DNA of 64,000 bases, from positions 3,162,001-3,226,000 of the forward strand of contig NZ_JASE01000005.1 of NCBI RefSeq assembly GCF_000622325.1, in the 5' to 3' direction. The translations under genes were made by a program, and so were the position numbers. This document shows positions 44,089 to 54,325 of the stretch, piece after piece (within the stretch, counting starts at the first letter, position 1; each line of letters starts with the position of its first letter). Under the pieces are notes generated by a model. The model searched no databases, was not told where the DNA came from, and was given only the letters and a program-made list of their open reading frames with translations. Source of the DNA: Sulfitobacter geojensis (GTDB taxonomy: Bacteria > Pseudomonadota > Alphaproteobacteria > Rhodobacterales > Rhodobacteraceae).

Positions 44089-45087
44089 TCACCCCTTACC
44101 AAACAACCCGCCCAGCGCGTTTTTCACGATACCGCGCACCTTGGGGCGCTTTTCTTTTGCAAACGGCAAAGGCCGGCAGACTTCCATCGCGGCCACCCCG
44201 ACCCGTGCGGTCAAGGCACCGTTGACCAATCCCTCGCCGAAACGGCGCGACAGCTTGCCCAGAATCGTACCGCCCAGAACCGGCTCCAACAGGTCGTCCC
44301 CGACCGCCACAGCACCCGTTGCCACCATATGGCTCAACACCGCGCGGGTTAGCCGCCAAGACCCGAAAAACCCCGACCGACCGCCATAGACCTCGGCCAC
44401 CCGCCGGATCATCCGCAGGTTTGCCGTCAGCGCCGCGGCCACATCCGCCAGCGCCAAGGGCACCAGCGCCGTTACCGTGGCCACCTGCCGCGCCGCCGCT
44501 TCAACCTCGCGACTTGCAGCCTTGTCCAGCGGTGCCAGAACCTCAGCTTCCGCCAGGGCGAGGAGCCCCTGTGCATCCATCTGATCCACGCGCAGATCCG
44601 CCAACCGGTCCCTTCCCCAGCGCGTGTCCTCGCGCCCTTTATACAGGGCAACAAGCCTGTCTGTGACCTTGCGCGCGGCAGTCAGATCCGCCTGCGCCAA
44701 GGCTTCGCCCGCATCATGACGCAGCCCGTCCAGCCGCGCCAAGCGCCCGAAAGCCGCCATTTCGCGCAAACCCAGCAAGGCCAGCACCAGAACAAACGCT
44801 CCCAGCAAGACCGACATCGCAATACCCAACAGGGGCGCACGCGCCATAAGATCAACGACAAAGGTCCAGGCTGCGATCGACACCACCGCACTGATCAGCG
44901 CCGTCGCCAACCACCAGAACAGGCGCACCAACCGCGACGGTTTGCGCGCCGCAAGGCTCGCTGCCATCTGCATGGCCTGCCCCTGCGGCGCGGCCGTGAC
45001 CAGATCGGGCACCGGTGCGGCCGCCGCAACTTGCGGGCGCGGCGCTGTGTCGTTTTCAAGATCGAAAAGTACCGGACCCTTTACCAT
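44089..45087 (-). CDS. ycjF: YcjF/TIGR01620 family membrane protein (DUF697)
   Basis: A 332-residue protein with a variable acidic N-terminus, two adjacent hydrophobic segments (LFWWLATALISAVVSIAAW and LLGIAMSVLLGAFVLVLAL, about residues 63-115), and a DUF697 C-terminal half (from about residue 205, VATVTALVPLALADVAAALTANLRMI). ATG 45087 overlaps the GNAT stop; the frame extends upstream but not plausibly. In E. coli the ycjX-ycjF pair is sigma-32 or Psp-linked and associated with envelope stress; function is not established. Confidence 0.88.
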   Translation of the reverse strand: MVKGPVLFDLENDTAPRPQVAAAAPVPDLVTAAPQGQAMQMAASLAARKPSRLVRLFWWLATALISAVVSIAAWTFVVDLMARAPLLGIAMSVLLGAFVLVLALLGLREMAAFGRLARLDGLRHDAGEALAQADLTAARKVTDRLVALYKGREDTRWGRDRLADLRVDQMDAQGLLALAEAEVLAPLDKAASREVEAAARQVATVTALVPLALADVAAALTANLRMIRRVAEVYGGRSGFFGSWRLTRAVLSHMVATGAVAVGDDLLEPVLGGTILGKLSRRFGEGLVNGALTARVGVAAMEVCRPLPFAKEKRPKVRGIVKNALGGLFGKG

Positions 45088-45530
45088 CACTGGTCCTCCT
45101 TGCGCCATTGATACCGGACGTCCGGCAAACCCTCATCCGTACTTGCGCCGTCTGTGCGCTCTTGCTCGATAAAGCCGTGTTTCACATAAAAATCCTGCGC
45201 GGGCCGGTTCGCCTGAAATGTCCAGAGCTTAAGCATCGCATGTTCCTGTTTCAGATGCTGCAGCAAGGCCGTGCCCACACCCTGCCCGCGCTGCGCACGA
45301 CTTACATAAAGTGCATCCAGATCCACACCATTGCAGGCCGCAAAGCCGACGACATCGCCGTCCACCTCGGCAAGGGTCACCCAGCCGCGCGCAACCATGG
45401 CACCGGCATGGGCGATGTCTTCGGCTCCGGTGTGCAGCTGTGGCATCCACTCGGTTGTGGCCACAAATTCCGACAGGATCGCACCAACTTTACCCGCGTC
45501 CGTCGAACGCGCTGCACGCAGGGCAATCAC
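45087..45530 (-). CDS. GNAT acetyltransferase between ycjX and ycjF
   Basis: A 147-residue GNAT protein with the acetyl-CoA loop RAQRGQGVGTALLQHL at about residues 80-95 and FQANRPAQDFYVKHGF after it. GTG 45530 overlaps the ycjX stop (GTGA), so the longer frame inside ycjX is rejected. Its own stop overlaps the ycjF start. This places an acetyltransferase of unknown substrate in the middle of the conserved ycjX-ycjF pair. Confidence 0.85.
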   Translation of the reverse strand: MIALRAARSTDAGKVGAILSEFVATTEWMPQLHTGAEDIAHAGAMVARGWVTLAEVDGDVVGFAACNGVDLDALYVSRAQRGQGVGTALLQHLKQEHAMLKLWTFQANRPAQDFYVKHGFIEQERTDGASTDEGLPDVRYQWRKEDQ

Positions 45531-46942
45531 AACCTGTCCCCAATCAAAAACTCTGCCGCACGGTCGAGCCGGATATGGGGCGGCCCGTCCCCGGGTTTCA
45601 GGCTCAACGGCGCCGGCGCAAACCGCATCACCTGATAATCCTGATCCAACCACTTTTCAGCCCCTGCCCGCGCGGGACTTAGCAAATGGGCTGGATCAGC
45701 AGGCAAATCACCGGGGTAAAACGCCGCCTCTTTGCCGGTGTCCAACAAGGTGCCGCGGACCACATTCAAAGGCGTGCCGTCATGTTCCATCACGGCTTCG
45801 GTCGTGGCGCGCAAAGATGCAATTGCCATGGCAGCCGTGCCCGCACCGGCATATTGTGCGCGGTCGCGCGCCTCGCGGGTCAGCGCCTCCATGATCGCGC
45901 TCAGCTTGGCGTGTTGGGTGTGATGCAGATGATCCGCCTTGGTCGCCGCAAACAGGATTTTCTCAACCCGTTTGCCGCCCAGCAGGTTAAACAGAAACCC
46001 GTTCTTACCGGGGCGAAAGGCACTTAATGTCTCGCCCATGGCGTGGCGCAGATCATCCACCGCCTGTGGCCCCTGATGGATCGCGCCCAAGGCATCGACC
46101 AAAACCACCTGCCGGTCGATACGGGCAAAATGATCGCGGAAAAACGGCTGTACCACGCGGGATTTATAGGCCTCGAAGCGCCGCGCCATTTCGCGGTGCA
46201 AACTGCCCCGCTTTGACGGGCCGGCGGTCGGGATCGGGGCAAACGTCAATACAGGTGATCCGGCCAGATCACCGGGCAGCAGGAACCGCCCCGGCGTGCA
46301 ATCGGAAAATCCGGCAAGTCGCGCCGCATTCAGATAGGCGGCAAAGCGCGCTGCAAGATCCTGCGCAAGCGTCTCGTCATGCTCAAGCGATGGATCAACA
46401 TCGCGCGCCAAGGCCATGAAGTCCTGCGCACAATCGCGCGATGTGATGCGTTCCAGCGTTGTTCTTGACCAGTCCTCAAAGGACAGTTCCATCAACCCCA
46501 GATCCAGCAACCATTCGCCGGGGTAGTCGACGATATCAAGATGGATCGTACGCGGCCCCTGCAAGCCCGAAAGCAGCCCGTTGGGACGCACCTTTAGCGA
46601 CAGGCGCAATTCGGAAATGGCGCGTGTACTGTCAGGCCAATGCGGGGTCTGTCCGGTCAATGCGCCCAAGTGTTTTTCATATTCAAATCGGGGCAAGGTA
46701 TCATTGGGCTGCGGTTGTAAAAACGCCGCTTCGATCCGGCCCTCCGAAGCGGCCAGCAGCCCCGGCATCCGCCCGCGATCAAGAAGATTCGCAACCAGCG
46801 AGGTGATAAATACCGTCTTGCCCGAGCGCGCCAGCCCGGTCACCCCCAAGCGGATCACCGGTTCGAACAGGGTCTCCGACACTGTGTCCTGCACCGCTTC
46901 AATCTGGCGCCAGATGCCATCGGCAATGCGTGTGATGACCAA
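45527..46942 (-). CDS. ycjX: YcjX family GTP-binding protein (DUF463)
   Basis: A 471-residue YcjX protein. The P-loop is GLARSGKTVFI at about residues 35-45, followed by HLDIVDYPGEWLLDL (the DxPG motif) and FAATKADHLHHTQH (TKAD, nucleotide specificity). In structural and genetic work the family is a GTPase-like protein tied to envelope stress. It is the first gene of a three-gene operon with GNAT and ycjF; standard length. Confidence 0.93.
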   Translation of the reverse strand: MVITRIADGIWRQIEAVQDTVSETLFEPVIRLGVTGLARSGKTVFITSLVANLLDRGRMPGLLAASEGRIEAAFLQPQPNDTLPRFEYEKHLGALTGQTPHWPDSTRAISELRLSLKVRPNGLLSGLQGPRTIHLDIVDYPGEWLLDLGLMELSFEDWSRTTLERITSRDCAQDFMALARDVDPSLEHDETLAQDLAARFAAYLNAARLAGFSDCTPGRFLLPGDLAGSPVLTFAPIPTAGPSKRGSLHREMARRFEAYKSRVVQPFFRDHFARIDRQVVLVDALGAIHQGPQAVDDLRHAMGETLSAFRPGKNGFLFNLLGGKRVEKILFAATKADHLHHTQHAKLSAIMEALTREARDRAQYAGAGTAAMAIASLRATTEAVMEHDGTPLNVVRGTLLDTGKEAAFYPGDLPADPAHLLSPARAGAEKWLDQDYQVMRFAPAPLSLKPGDGPPHIRLDRAAEFLIGDRL

Positions 46943-47033
46943 AACCGTTTCCGCCCTTTGTTTTCCCGCTGCTTAACATAGGGGCGCGCCTGAGGGATTG
47001 CCAGAAGCCATGGCGCAGGGTAGAGCGCGCAAC

Positions 47034-47813
47034 ATGCACCGCTATGCCCTGAAAATCGAATACAACGGCGCGCCCTATGTTGGCTGGCAACGCCAGAACG
47101 ACCATGCCTCTGTGCAAGGCGTGATCGAGGCCGCCTTGTCCAAGCTGCAAAAAGGGGATCATACGATTACCGCCGCGGGCCGCACGGACAAGGGCGTGCA
47201 TGCTATGGGGCAAGTGGCGCATTGCGATCTGGAACAGGAGTGGGAGCCCTTCCGCCTGTGGGAAGCATTGAACTATCATTGCAAACCGCATCCCGTTGCA
47301 ATTGTCGACTGTGTGCCGGTTACAGAGGATTTTCATGCAAGGTTTTCAGCCCTTGAGCGGCGCTATCACTTTCGGATCCTGTCGCGCCGCCCCCCCGCGA
47401 CCTTGCAGGCCGGTCTGGTATGGCAAGTCAAAGGGCCGCTGAACCTTGAGGCGATGCAAGACGCCGCCGCTGTCCTCGTCGGCCAGCATGACTTTACCAC
47501 ATTTCGCTCGACCATCTGTCAGGCGAAAACCCCTGTCAAAACACTCGACCGGCTGGATATTTCACGCATCGAAACCGAATGGGGCACCGAATACCACTTC
47601 GACGTGCGGGCGCGGTCCTTTTTGCACAATCAGGTGCGCAGCTTTGTCGGCTCGCTTGAGCGGGTTGGCGCGGGTACATGGACGCCGCAAGATATGAAAA
47701 ACGCGCTGGACGCACGGGACCGCGCGGCCTGCGGGCCGGTCAGCCCGCCGCATGGCCTGTATCTTGCGCATGTCACCTATGACGCTGACCCGTTCGCTAG
47801 GACCCCGACGTAA
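47034..47813 (+). CDS. truA: tRNA pseudouridine synthase A
   Basis: A 259-residue TruA that makes pseudouridine at positions 38-40 of tRNA. The catalytic aspartate is in [14 protein letters not shown] (about residue 54), with the opening [18 protein letters not shown] and late [16 protein letters not shown] 47034 gives the usual N-terminus; starts at 47010 or 46998 are possible but less like the family. It converges with gnd, overlapping it by 17 bases. Confidence 0.93.
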   Translation: MHRYALKIEYNGAPYVGWQRQNDHASVQGVIEAALSKLQKGDHTITAAGRTDKGVHAMGQVAHCDLEQEWEPFRLWEALNYHCKPHPVAIVDCVPVTEDFHARFSALERRYHFRILSRRPPATLQAGLVWQVKGPLNLEAMQDAAAVLVGQHDFTTFRSTICQAKTPVKTLDRLDISRIETEWGTEYHFDVRARSFLHNQVRSFVGSLERVGAGTWTPQDMKNALDARDRAACGPVSPPHGLYLAHVTYDADPFARTPT

Positions 47814-49227
47814 GCGGAGGCCAGTCGCCGTGGTGCTGTCCTTCAACGTCAATCCGGGCAAAACCATGCGCGCCAAAGAAATCACGCTGCGCCTGAATCA
47901 TATTCGCTGATCCACGCGCGCGCCGGATGCTGTCATACCACGCCAGTGCTGCTGATAAGGCCGGCAATGCCACGCCGAGGGAAACACCCGCCGCCACAAC
48001 CCGACGCAAGCTCGGGATGCTGGGTTCGAGCAAGGCAATGATTTTTGGGGCGAGGATCAACTGCCCCATCGGCAACTCTGCACGAAACGCTTCGGCCAGA
48101 ACATCCAGCAGGCTGGAACGGATGATACACCCCGCCCGCCAAATCTCCGATATCCGCGCCAGATCCAGCGACCAGTCAAACTCGTCCGATGCGGCAGACA
48201 AGATGCGAAAGCCTTGCGCATGGCCCAAGATACGCCCCGCCAACAGGGCTTGTTCCAGATCGTCCGTGCTTGGCATTTCGCCCGCAACGGTGCCCGCAGG
48301 CAATAATGGCTCCGCTGTGACCCGCATCGGTTTTTCCGAGGACCAGCCCCGCGCGCCCACCGCCGCTTCGATTGTGCTGGCCGATTGCCCCATCTTCAAC
48401 GCTTCGATCAAGGTCCAACGGCCCGTGCCTTTTTGCCCCGCCTGATCCAGAATAACATCCACCACCGGCTGTCCCGTTGGCCCGTCTACCGCCTGCAAAG
48501 CCGCGGCTGACACTTCGATCAGATAAGAACTAAGCGGCCCCGCCTGCCAGCTTTCGAACACCTTCCCGATTGCGCCGGCCTCCTGTCCGCCGCCATCGCG
48601 CAGCAAACCGTAAACTTCTGCGATCATTTGCATATCTGCGTATTCGATGCCGTTGTGGACCGTTTTGACAAAATGCCCCGCACCATCCGGCCCAAGGTGA
48701 TCAACGCAAGGTGCGCCCTGAAATCTGGCCGCAACCGCTTCGACCATCGGGCGCAGCGCGGTCCATGAATGGGCCGTGCCGCCGACCATCATCGACGGAC
48801 CACGGCGCGCGCCCTCTTCGCCGCCGGACACCCCCATGCCAACAAAATGAAATCCGGTCCCTTCAAAGGCCTTGGCCCGTCGCCGCGTATCGTGAAAATC
48901 AGCGTTGCCGCCATCAATCAAAGTGTCGCCTTCGTCGAGAAACGGGGTGATTGCCGCGATCATCGCATCAATCGGCGCGCCGGACGGGATCATAAACAGG
49001 ATATTGCGCGGTCGTGCGATGGCGCTGACAAAAGCCTCCAGATCTGTTTCGCCTACCATGCGTTCGGCAAGCGGACCGGCCTCTGTCAGGAAATCCCCGA
49101 TCCAGTCCGCCTCGCGGTTTGACACTGCAACCCGAAACCCCTTGTCAGCAAAATTCATCGCCAAGGCCGATCCCATGGTTCCCAACCCGTAGACACCGAT
49201 GTCCGCACCGCCTGTTGATTTTGTCAT
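47797..49227 (-). CDS. gnd: 6-phosphogluconate dehydrogenase (decarboxylating)
   Basis: A 476-residue enzyme of the oxidative pentose phosphate pathway that converts 6-phosphogluconate to ribulose 5-phosphate with NADP reduction. Motifs are [20 protein letters not shown] for the cofactor, [19 protein letters not shown] and the catalytic [17 protein letters not shown]. It stands alone, divergent from a Nudix gene. Confidence 0.95.
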   Translation of the reverse strand: MTKSTGGADIGVYGLGTMGSALAMNFADKGFRVAVSNREADWIGDFLTEAGPLAERMVGETDLEAFVSAIARPRNILFMIPSGAPIDAMIAAITPFLDEGDTLIDGGNADFHDTRRRAKAFEGTGFHFVGMGVSGGEEGARRGPSMMVGGTAHSWTALRPMVEAVAARFQGAPCVDHLGPDGAGHFVKTVHNGIEYADMQMIAEVYGLLRDGGGQEAGAIGKVFESWQAGPLSSYLIEVSAAALQAVDGPTGQPVVDVILDQAGQKGTGRWTLIEALKMGQSASTIEAAVGARGWSSEKPMRVTAEPLLPAGTVAGEMPSTDDLEQALLAGRILGHAQGFRILSAASDEFDWSLDLARISEIWRAGCIIRSSLLDVLAEAFRAELPMGQLILAPKIIALLEPSIPSLRRVVAAGVSLGVALPALSAALAWYDSIRRARGSANMIQAQRDFFGAHGFARIDVEGQHHGDWPPLTSGS

Positions 49228-49380
49228 ATGTCCACTGCTCCATTACCTGATCCTAAAGTGCGACCAGAGCACCGGCAGCACAAGGGCACAGAGTGCTCAA
49301 TTGAGCTCTCCTTGAAAAACGAATCGAGAACAGCTATATAACCTTTTGAAAAGCAAAAATAAGTGACCGCAAGAACCCCG

Positions 49381-49839
49381 ATGAGCAGCGCCAGAAAACG
49401 TAGTGAGCCCCGAAAAGTAACCAAACAACCGCAGCGCCCCCGGCGTCTGCAGGTGGCCGCGCTGTGCTACAAAGAGACCAAAGTGGGCCGCAAGGTTTTG
49501 CTGATCACCAGCCGCGATACAAGACGCTGGATCGTGCCAAAGGGCTGGCCGATGAAGGGCAAGGACGACTATGAAGCTGCCCTGATCGAAGCCTGGGAAG
49601 AGGCCGGCGTCAGCAAGGCCGATATCGAAGAAGAACCAATGGGATATTTCGAATATGCCAAAGGCATGTCTTCGGGTGCTACGGTACCGGTTGAGGCGCA
49701 GGTTTATATGACCCGCGTTCGGGATTTAAAACAATCCTATCCAGAGGTTGACGAGCGCACGCGCGAGTGGTTCAGCCCGGATGAAGCCGCTGAATTGGTC
49801 GACGAACCTGATTTGAAAGCGATTTTACGCACCCTTTAG
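49381..49839 (+). CDS. Nudix hydrolase (diphosphoinositol polyphosphate phosphatase-like)
   Basis: A 152-residue Nudix protein of the family RWIVPKGWPMKGKDDYEAALIEAWEEAGV, ending in EERTREWFSPDEA-type residues. The Nudix box keeps the catalytic E-x2-EE-x-G part but has Ile in place of the usual Arg before it, and Lys at the upstream Glu position. It probably hydrolyses a nucleoside or inositol diphosphate-linked substrate. ATG 49381 is preferred; GTG 49363 is also in frame. Confidence 0.85.
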   Translation: MSSARKRSEPRKVTKQPQRPRRLQVAALCYKETKVGRKVLLITSRDTRRWIVPKGWPMKGKDDYEAALIEAWEEAGVSKADIEEEPMGYFEYAKGMSSGATVPVEAQVYMTRVRDLKQSYPEVDERTREWFSPDEAAELVDEPDLKAILRTL

Positions 49840-49866
49840 CGGGGGCTTGCAGTCGCGCCCCGTTTC

Positions 49867-50895
49867 CTAAGCCTGCGGGCCCTCGGCCAGTTCGCGCCGC
49901 AAGGCTTTGGGCGTCAGGTTGGGTAACCCCTCGCCCGCCAGTTCCGCAGTGTTCACCACGTCCATCACCATCGCATTGATCGGTGTTGGAATGCCAGACA
50001 TCCGGCCCATCTCAACCACCACGCCCTGAAGGGCGGCGATCTCGGTCGGACGCCTTTCCATCAGATCGTAAGACATCGACGTACGGGCCTGCGGATCAAT
50101 CTTGAGCATCGCCGACGCGACGCGGGTAAACAGCCCCGTCGGCAGGCGCAATACCCATGGGATCACCGAGACAGACACCGGCGTGGATGAAACCGGACGG
50201 ATGCCATTGCGATGGATTACCCGCAGTGCTTCGGCCCATTGATCCGCCATCAGCTTGCGCCACTCGCGGTCTTTGAGCTGGGTCTTGATCGGCAAACCGC
50301 TTAGCGCGTTCAACGCATTATTGAGGTTCATCAGGAACTTGCCCCATTGCACGTTCTCGATTTCGCGGCTTTCAAGGCAGGCCAGACCGGGCACCGCCAG
50401 AATGGAGCCAAGCGCACCTGCGCCGGCTTCAATGACGATATCGCCTTCAACCGCGCGGTGATACCCCCCCTGCCCCATCGGCACGACGTTGAAAGGTACC
50501 ATGCCTGCACGCACGTCGCGCGCGGGCAGCACGCCGCGCAAGGCCGTGCCATTCGACACGCCGTTTTGCAGGCTGATCACCTGCGCGCCGCGCGGCGCAT
50601 GGGTATTGATCACTGTGCCGATCGCATCGGTATCGCGCGATTTCACCGTTACCAGCACCATGTCAGCGCCCGCCAGAATGGCCGGATCGGTACTGATGCC
50701 AATTGCATCGGCACTGACCCGCACCGCCATCCCGTCAAGATCCGTCAGCGTCAGCCCGTGCGCACGGATTTCAGCCGCGATGCGCGGCCGCGCCAGCAAG
50801 GTGACATTGCGCCCCGCAGCTGCCAAAAGCCCGCCCACGAAACATCCGATAGACCCCGCACCTGCAACGACGATATGCGGATCATTATTTGCCAA
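49867..50895 (-). CDS. Ketopantoate reductase-like (2-dehydropantoate 2-reductase family) protein
   Basis: A 342-residue protein with an N-terminal Rossmann motif ([20 protein letters not shown]), the family [10 protein letters not shown] and SLQNGVSNG, and the C-terminal helical domain with [17 protein letters not shown] (Lys and Asn of the active site). It may supply pantoate for coenzyme A, or act on another ketoacid. No ATG precedes the domain; TTG 50895, overlapping the argF end, and TTG 50949 are the only candidates. It follows argF on the same strand. Confidence 0.82.
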   Translation of the reverse strand: MANNDPHIVVAGAGSIGCFVGGLLAAAGRNVTLLARPRIAAEIRAHGLTLTDLDGMAVRVSADAIGISTDPAILAGADMVLVTVKSRDTDAIGTVINTHAPRGAQVISLQNGVSNGTALRGVLPARDVRAGMVPFNVVPMGQGGYHRAVEGDIVIEAGAGALGSILAVPGLACLESREIENVQWGKFLMNLNNALNALSGLPIKTQLKDREWRKLMADQWAEALRVIHRNGIRPVSSTPVSVSVIPWVLRLPTGLFTRVASAMLKIDPQARTSMSYDLMERRPTEIAALQGVVVEMGRMSGIPTPINAMVMDVVNTAELAGEGLPNLTPKALRRELAEGPQA

Positions 50896-51790
50896 GACAG
50901 TACCGCATAACAGCTTTTTGCGCGTGAAGACGGTTTTCGGCTTCGTCAAAGATCACCGAATTGGGCCCGTCCATCACAGCACTTGTCGCCTCGTCCTCGC
51001 GGTGGGCTGGCAGGCAATGCATAAACAGCGCATCGGGTTTGGCCTTTGCCATCAACGCTTCGTTCACCTGATAACCGCGCAACTGGTTATGACGCCGTTC
51101 GCGGGCGGATTGCGGATCATGCATCGACACCCAAGTGTCCGTAACCACCAGATCAGCACCGCGCACCGCGAGGTTTGGATCGCGTTCGACGGAATAAAGC
51201 CCCTGCAAGGCCGCTTCGGGATCAAGCGGCGGCGGGCCAGTGAACACCAGCTCGAAATCAAACTGCTTGGCGGCATGGGCAAAGCTGGCAAAGACGTTGT
51301 TGCCGTCACCGGACCAGACCACTTTCTTGCCTTTGATCGGGCCGTTGTGTTCCTCGAACGTCATGATATCGGCCATGATCTGGCAAGGGTGACTGCGATT
51401 GGTCAGCCCGTTGATCACCGGCACGGTGGCATATTCGGCCATGTCCAGCAGGGTCTGTTCCTCAAAGGTACGGATCATGATCAGATCGACATAGCGCGAC
51501 AGCACACGAGCGGTATCAGCAATGGTTTCGCCATGACCCAGCTGCATGTCGGTGCCCGACAGCACCATCGTTTGCCCGCCCATCTGACGCACGCCCACGT
51601 CGAAACTCACACGGGTACGGGTCGAGGGTTTTTCAAAGATCAACGCGACCATGTGGTCCTTAAGCGGCTGATCATCATCCGGCGCTCCTTTCGGACGGTC
51701 GGCGCGGGCGTTCTTCAACGTGATCGCCGTGTCGACGATCCCCCGCAGATCAGCTTCAGGGGTCGTGTGGATGTCTAGAAAATGGGTCAT
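50885..51790 (-). CDS. argF: Ornithine carbamoyltransferase
   Basis: A 301-residue enzyme that makes citrulline from ornithine and carbamoyl phosphate. Carbamoyl phosphate-binding [13 protein letters not shown] and the ornithine-binding [10 protein letters not shown] are present, as are [12 protein letters not shown] and [10 protein letters not shown]. It lies 67 bases downstream of argD, as in many alphaproteobacterial arg operons. Confidence 0.95.
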   Translation of the reverse strand: MTHFLDIHTTPEADLRGIVDTAITLKNARADRPKGAPDDDQPLKDHMVALIFEKPSTRTRVSFDVGVRQMGGQTMVLSGTDMQLGHGETIADTARVLSRYVDLIMIRTFEEQTLLDMAEYATVPVINGLTNRSHPCQIMADIMTFEEHNGPIKGKKVVWSGDGNNVFASFAHAAKQFDFELVFTGPPPLDPEAALQGLYSVERDPNLAVRGADLVVTDTWVSMHDPQSARERRHNQLRGYQVNEALMAKAKPDALFMHCLPAHREDEATSAVMDGPNSVIFDEAENRLHAQKAVMRYCLGK

Positions 51791-51857
51791 GACGTACTTT
51801 TCAATTGGGATGCCCCACCCGGTCGAGAGTGCGGACAGTATTTAAGGCCAAAAAGAG

Positions 51858-53033
51858 TTAGGAAGAGGAGAGCGTTGCCGCGGCAGCGTCCAGTCGGTTC
51901 ACGGCTTCGGCGATTTCCTCATCTGTGATCGTGAGCGGCGGCAGCAGGCGCACCACGTTATCGGCGGCAGGGACGGTAATGACCTCTTGGTCATAGCCTG
52001 CATTCACCACATCCATCGGCGCGACCTTGCATTTGAGACCCAGCATCAGGCCGGTGCCGCGCACGCTTTCAAAGACATCCGGATGGTTGGCGATCAGCCC
52101 TTCGAGTTTCTGGCGCAGCAGACTTGCCTTGCGGTTCACCTCGGCCAGAAAGGCCGGATCACTGACGATATCCATCACGGTGCACCCCACGGCGCAGCCC
52201 AACGGGTTGCCGCCATAAGTCGAGCCATGCGTGCCTGCCGTCATGCCGGACGCGGCGTTTTCAGTTGCAAGTACCGCCCCCAGAGGAAAGCCGCCGCCGA
52301 TGCCTTTGGCCACCATCATGATGTCTGGCGTGACACCCGCCCATTCATGGGCAAACAATTTGCCGGTCCGGCCCACGCCGCATTGAACTTCATCAAGGAT
52401 CATCAGGATGCCATGTTCGTCGCATAGATCGCGCAGACCTTTCAGGCAGGCATCCGGCAGCGGGCGAATGCCGCCTTCGCCTTGCACGGGTTCTACCATC
52501 ACAGCGCAGGTTTTGTCGGAGATGGCCGCATTCAGCGCGTCATGATCGCCGAAGGGCAGATGTTTGAACCCTCCCAGCAATGGGCCGAAGCCCTTGGTCA
52601 TTTTCTCGGACCCTGCCGCAGCGATACCTGCTGCGGAGCGGCCATGGAAAGAACCGTCAAAGGTGATGATTTCTACCCGTTCGGGTTGACCTTTGTCATA
52701 GAAATACTTGCGCGCCATCTTGACCGCCAGCTCGCAAGCTTCGGTACCGGAGTTGGTGAAAAAGACCGTGTCGGCAAATGTATGTTCGACCAACTGGTCC
52801 GCAAGCGCCTGTTGTTGCGGGATCTGATACAGGTTCGACGTATGCCAGAGTTGCCCCGCCTGTGCGGTCAGGGTCTCGACCAATGCCGGATGCGCATGGC
52901 CCAGCGCGTTCACCGCGATGCCGGCACCAAGGTCCAGAAAACGTCGCCCGTCCGCTTCGGTCAGCCAGGAGCCAGCACCGGAGACAAAGCTCAACGGGGC
53001 ACGGGAATAGGTCGGCAGAACGGAAGAGATCAT
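51858..53033 (-). CDS. argD: Acetylornithine aminotransferase
   Basis: A 391-residue class III PLP aminotransferase of arginine synthesis. The PLP lysine lies in MMVAKGIGGGFPLGA (about residue 240), with ILDEVQCGVGRTGKL and NSGTEACELAVKMAR earlier. ATG 53033 with AAGGAT upstream gives the usual start MISSVLPTYSRAPLSF; the frame extends to 53093. First gene of an argD-argF operon. Confidence 0.94.
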   Translation of the reverse strand: MISSVLPTYSRAPLSFVSGAGSWLTEADGRRFLDLGAGIAVNALGHAHPALVETLTAQAGQLWHTSNLYQIPQQQALADQLVEHTFADTVFFTNSGTEACELAVKMARKYFYDKGQPERVEIITFDGSFHGRSAAGIAAAGSEKMTKGFGPLLGGFKHLPFGDHDALNAAISDKTCAVMVEPVQGEGGIRPLPDACLKGLRDLCDEHGILMILDEVQCGVGRTGKLFAHEWAGVTPDIMMVAKGIGGGFPLGAVLATENAASGMTAGTHGSTYGGNPLGCAVGCTVMDIVSDPAFLAEVNRKASLLRQKLEGLIANHPDVFESVRGTGLMLGLKCKVAPMDVVNAGYDQEVITVPAADNVVRLLPPLTITDEEIAEAVNRLDAAAATLSSS

Positions 53034-53313
53034 CTGGATCATCCTTATAAGAGGCCGCTTTAGCGCTTTGCCTTGAAGCAGGCAAAAGGCCACGGGCGGC
53101 GTGTCGGGTCAAGTGGGTTTGGGGATGGTGCAAGGCACCGGGATCAGACCTGCGGCATGCAGGCCACGACAGGCGGGCGTTTCAGCCTTGGCGTCGTCGA
53201 CGCAGTATATCTGTCTGGTTGATCATTCCGGTTTGATACTGCGCAATCTGCGGTTTGCATAGTCCCTTATTGGCGATCTTGTTCCCCTTACAAGATTGGG
53301 CCATAGCGGGCGC

Positions 53314-54222
53314 ATGTATCTTGCCAAAACCCAAAGTAACATCACAGCCGCCCTGCTGATCTCCGTTGCCACGGCATTCATTGCCGCAACCATGTTGATC
53401 GCAAAGGCGCTGGGGGGCGACAGTTTCGGGCCGCCCCTGCATGCATTGCAGATCAGCCACGGGCGGTTTCTGTTTGCGTTCATCGCCATCAGCGCAGCGG
53501 CAGCGGCCTTGCGCCCCGACATCGGGCGACCGCACTGGGGGTTGCATCTGGCGCGCACCAGTTGCGGATGGGCCGGCGTGACCCTGATGTTTGCCTCGGT
53601 TGCGTATATTCCGTTGGCGGATGCCACCGCGATCACCTTTCTGAATCCTGTCTTTGCCATGATCCTTGCCATACCGTTGCTGGGCGAAAAAGTGGGGCGC
53701 ATTCGCTGGTCGGCGGCTGCCCTTGTCTTTGCCGGTGCGCTGATCTTGCTGCGTCCCACACCAGCCAGTTTCGACCCTGCCGCCCTGCTTGCCTTTGCCG
53801 CCGCCGCTATCATGGGGCTGGAGCTGATTTTCATCAAAAAGCTTGCGGGGCGCGAGAATCCTTTCCAGATCCTGCTGTTCAACAACGGGTTGGGTCTGTG
53901 TATTGCCAGCATCGCCGTGATCCCCTTTTGGCAACCGCCCACGGCCGCACAATGGGGGCTGCTGGTTGCAATCGGTGTCTGCATGGCCATCGCCCAAAGC
54001 TTTTTCGTGAACGCGATGGCCCGCGCGGAGGCAAGCTTTGTCGCCCCGTTCAGCTATGCTACGTTGATCTTCGCCGCCCTTTACGATGTGTTATTCTACA
54101 ATGTGATACCGGACGGCGTGACCTATCTGGGGGCCGCCACAATCATCGCTGGGGCCGTCATGCTGGTGCTGCGCGAAGCACAGTTGAAACGTGCGATTGC
54201 GGCCCCGCCAGCGGGGCAATAA
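53314..54222 (+). CDS. EamA/DMT family transporter
   Basis: A 302-residue protein with ten hydrophobic segments and two EamA repeats (residues about 10-140 and 155-290). FLNPVFAMILAIPLLGEKVG in the first half and APFSYATLIFAALYDVLFY in the second are typical. It belongs to the drug/metabolite superfamily; the substrate is unknown. ATG 53314 is preferred over TTG 53296. A leaf on its own between argD and gcrA. Confidence 0.85.
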   Translation: MYLAKTQSNITAALLISVATAFIAATMLIAKALGGDSFGPPLHALQISHGRFLFAFIAISAAAAALRPDIGRPHWGLHLARTSCGWAGVTLMFASVAYIPLADATAITFLNPVFAMILAIPLLGEKVGRIRWSAAALVFAGALILLRPTPASFDPAALLAFAAAAIMGLELIFIKKLAGRENPFQILLFNNGLGLCIASIAVIPFWQPPTAAQWGLLVAIGVCMAIAQSFFVNAMARAEASFVAPFSYATLIFAALYDVLFYNVIPDGVTYLGAATIIAGAVMLVLREAQLKRAIAAPPAGQ

Positions 54223-54233
54223 CGGATCGTCCC

Positions 54234-54261
54234 TTGCACGTGCCCGCCGAAGGCTTAGTAT
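54234..54261 (+). promoter_or_regulatory. Candidate sigma-70 promoter of gcrA
   Basis: TTGCAC (54234-54239) and TAGTAT (54256-54261) are separated by 16 bases, close to the housekeeping promoter consensus. It lies 12 bases after the transporter stop and directs transcription through the following hairpin into gcrA. Confidence 0.55.
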
Positions 54262-54281
54262 AGGGACTTGAATTTGCTTAG

Positions 54282-54308
54282 GCGGTCCTCTTGGCAGGGC
54301 CGCTTTTT
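54282..54308 (+). terminator. Terminator-like hairpin in the gcrA leader
   Basis: An 8-bp stem (54282-54289 with 54296-54303, one T-G pair) closes a 6-base loop and is followed by TTTTT. It lies between the candidate promoter and gcrA (ATG 54326), so it may attenuate gcrA, or end transcription of the upstream transporter. Confidence 0.7.
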
Positions 54309-54325
54309 GATAAGAGAGACTTGCA

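Noticed and set aside
49224..49424. Small minus-strand frame upstream of gnd (66 codons)
   Set aside because: No family match by eye, no ribosome-binding site, and it overlaps the Nudix start; likely chance.
53182..53997. 271-codon frame opposite the EamA transporter
   Set aside because: Gly/Gln/Lys-rich shadow translation; the transporter frame shows real membrane segments.
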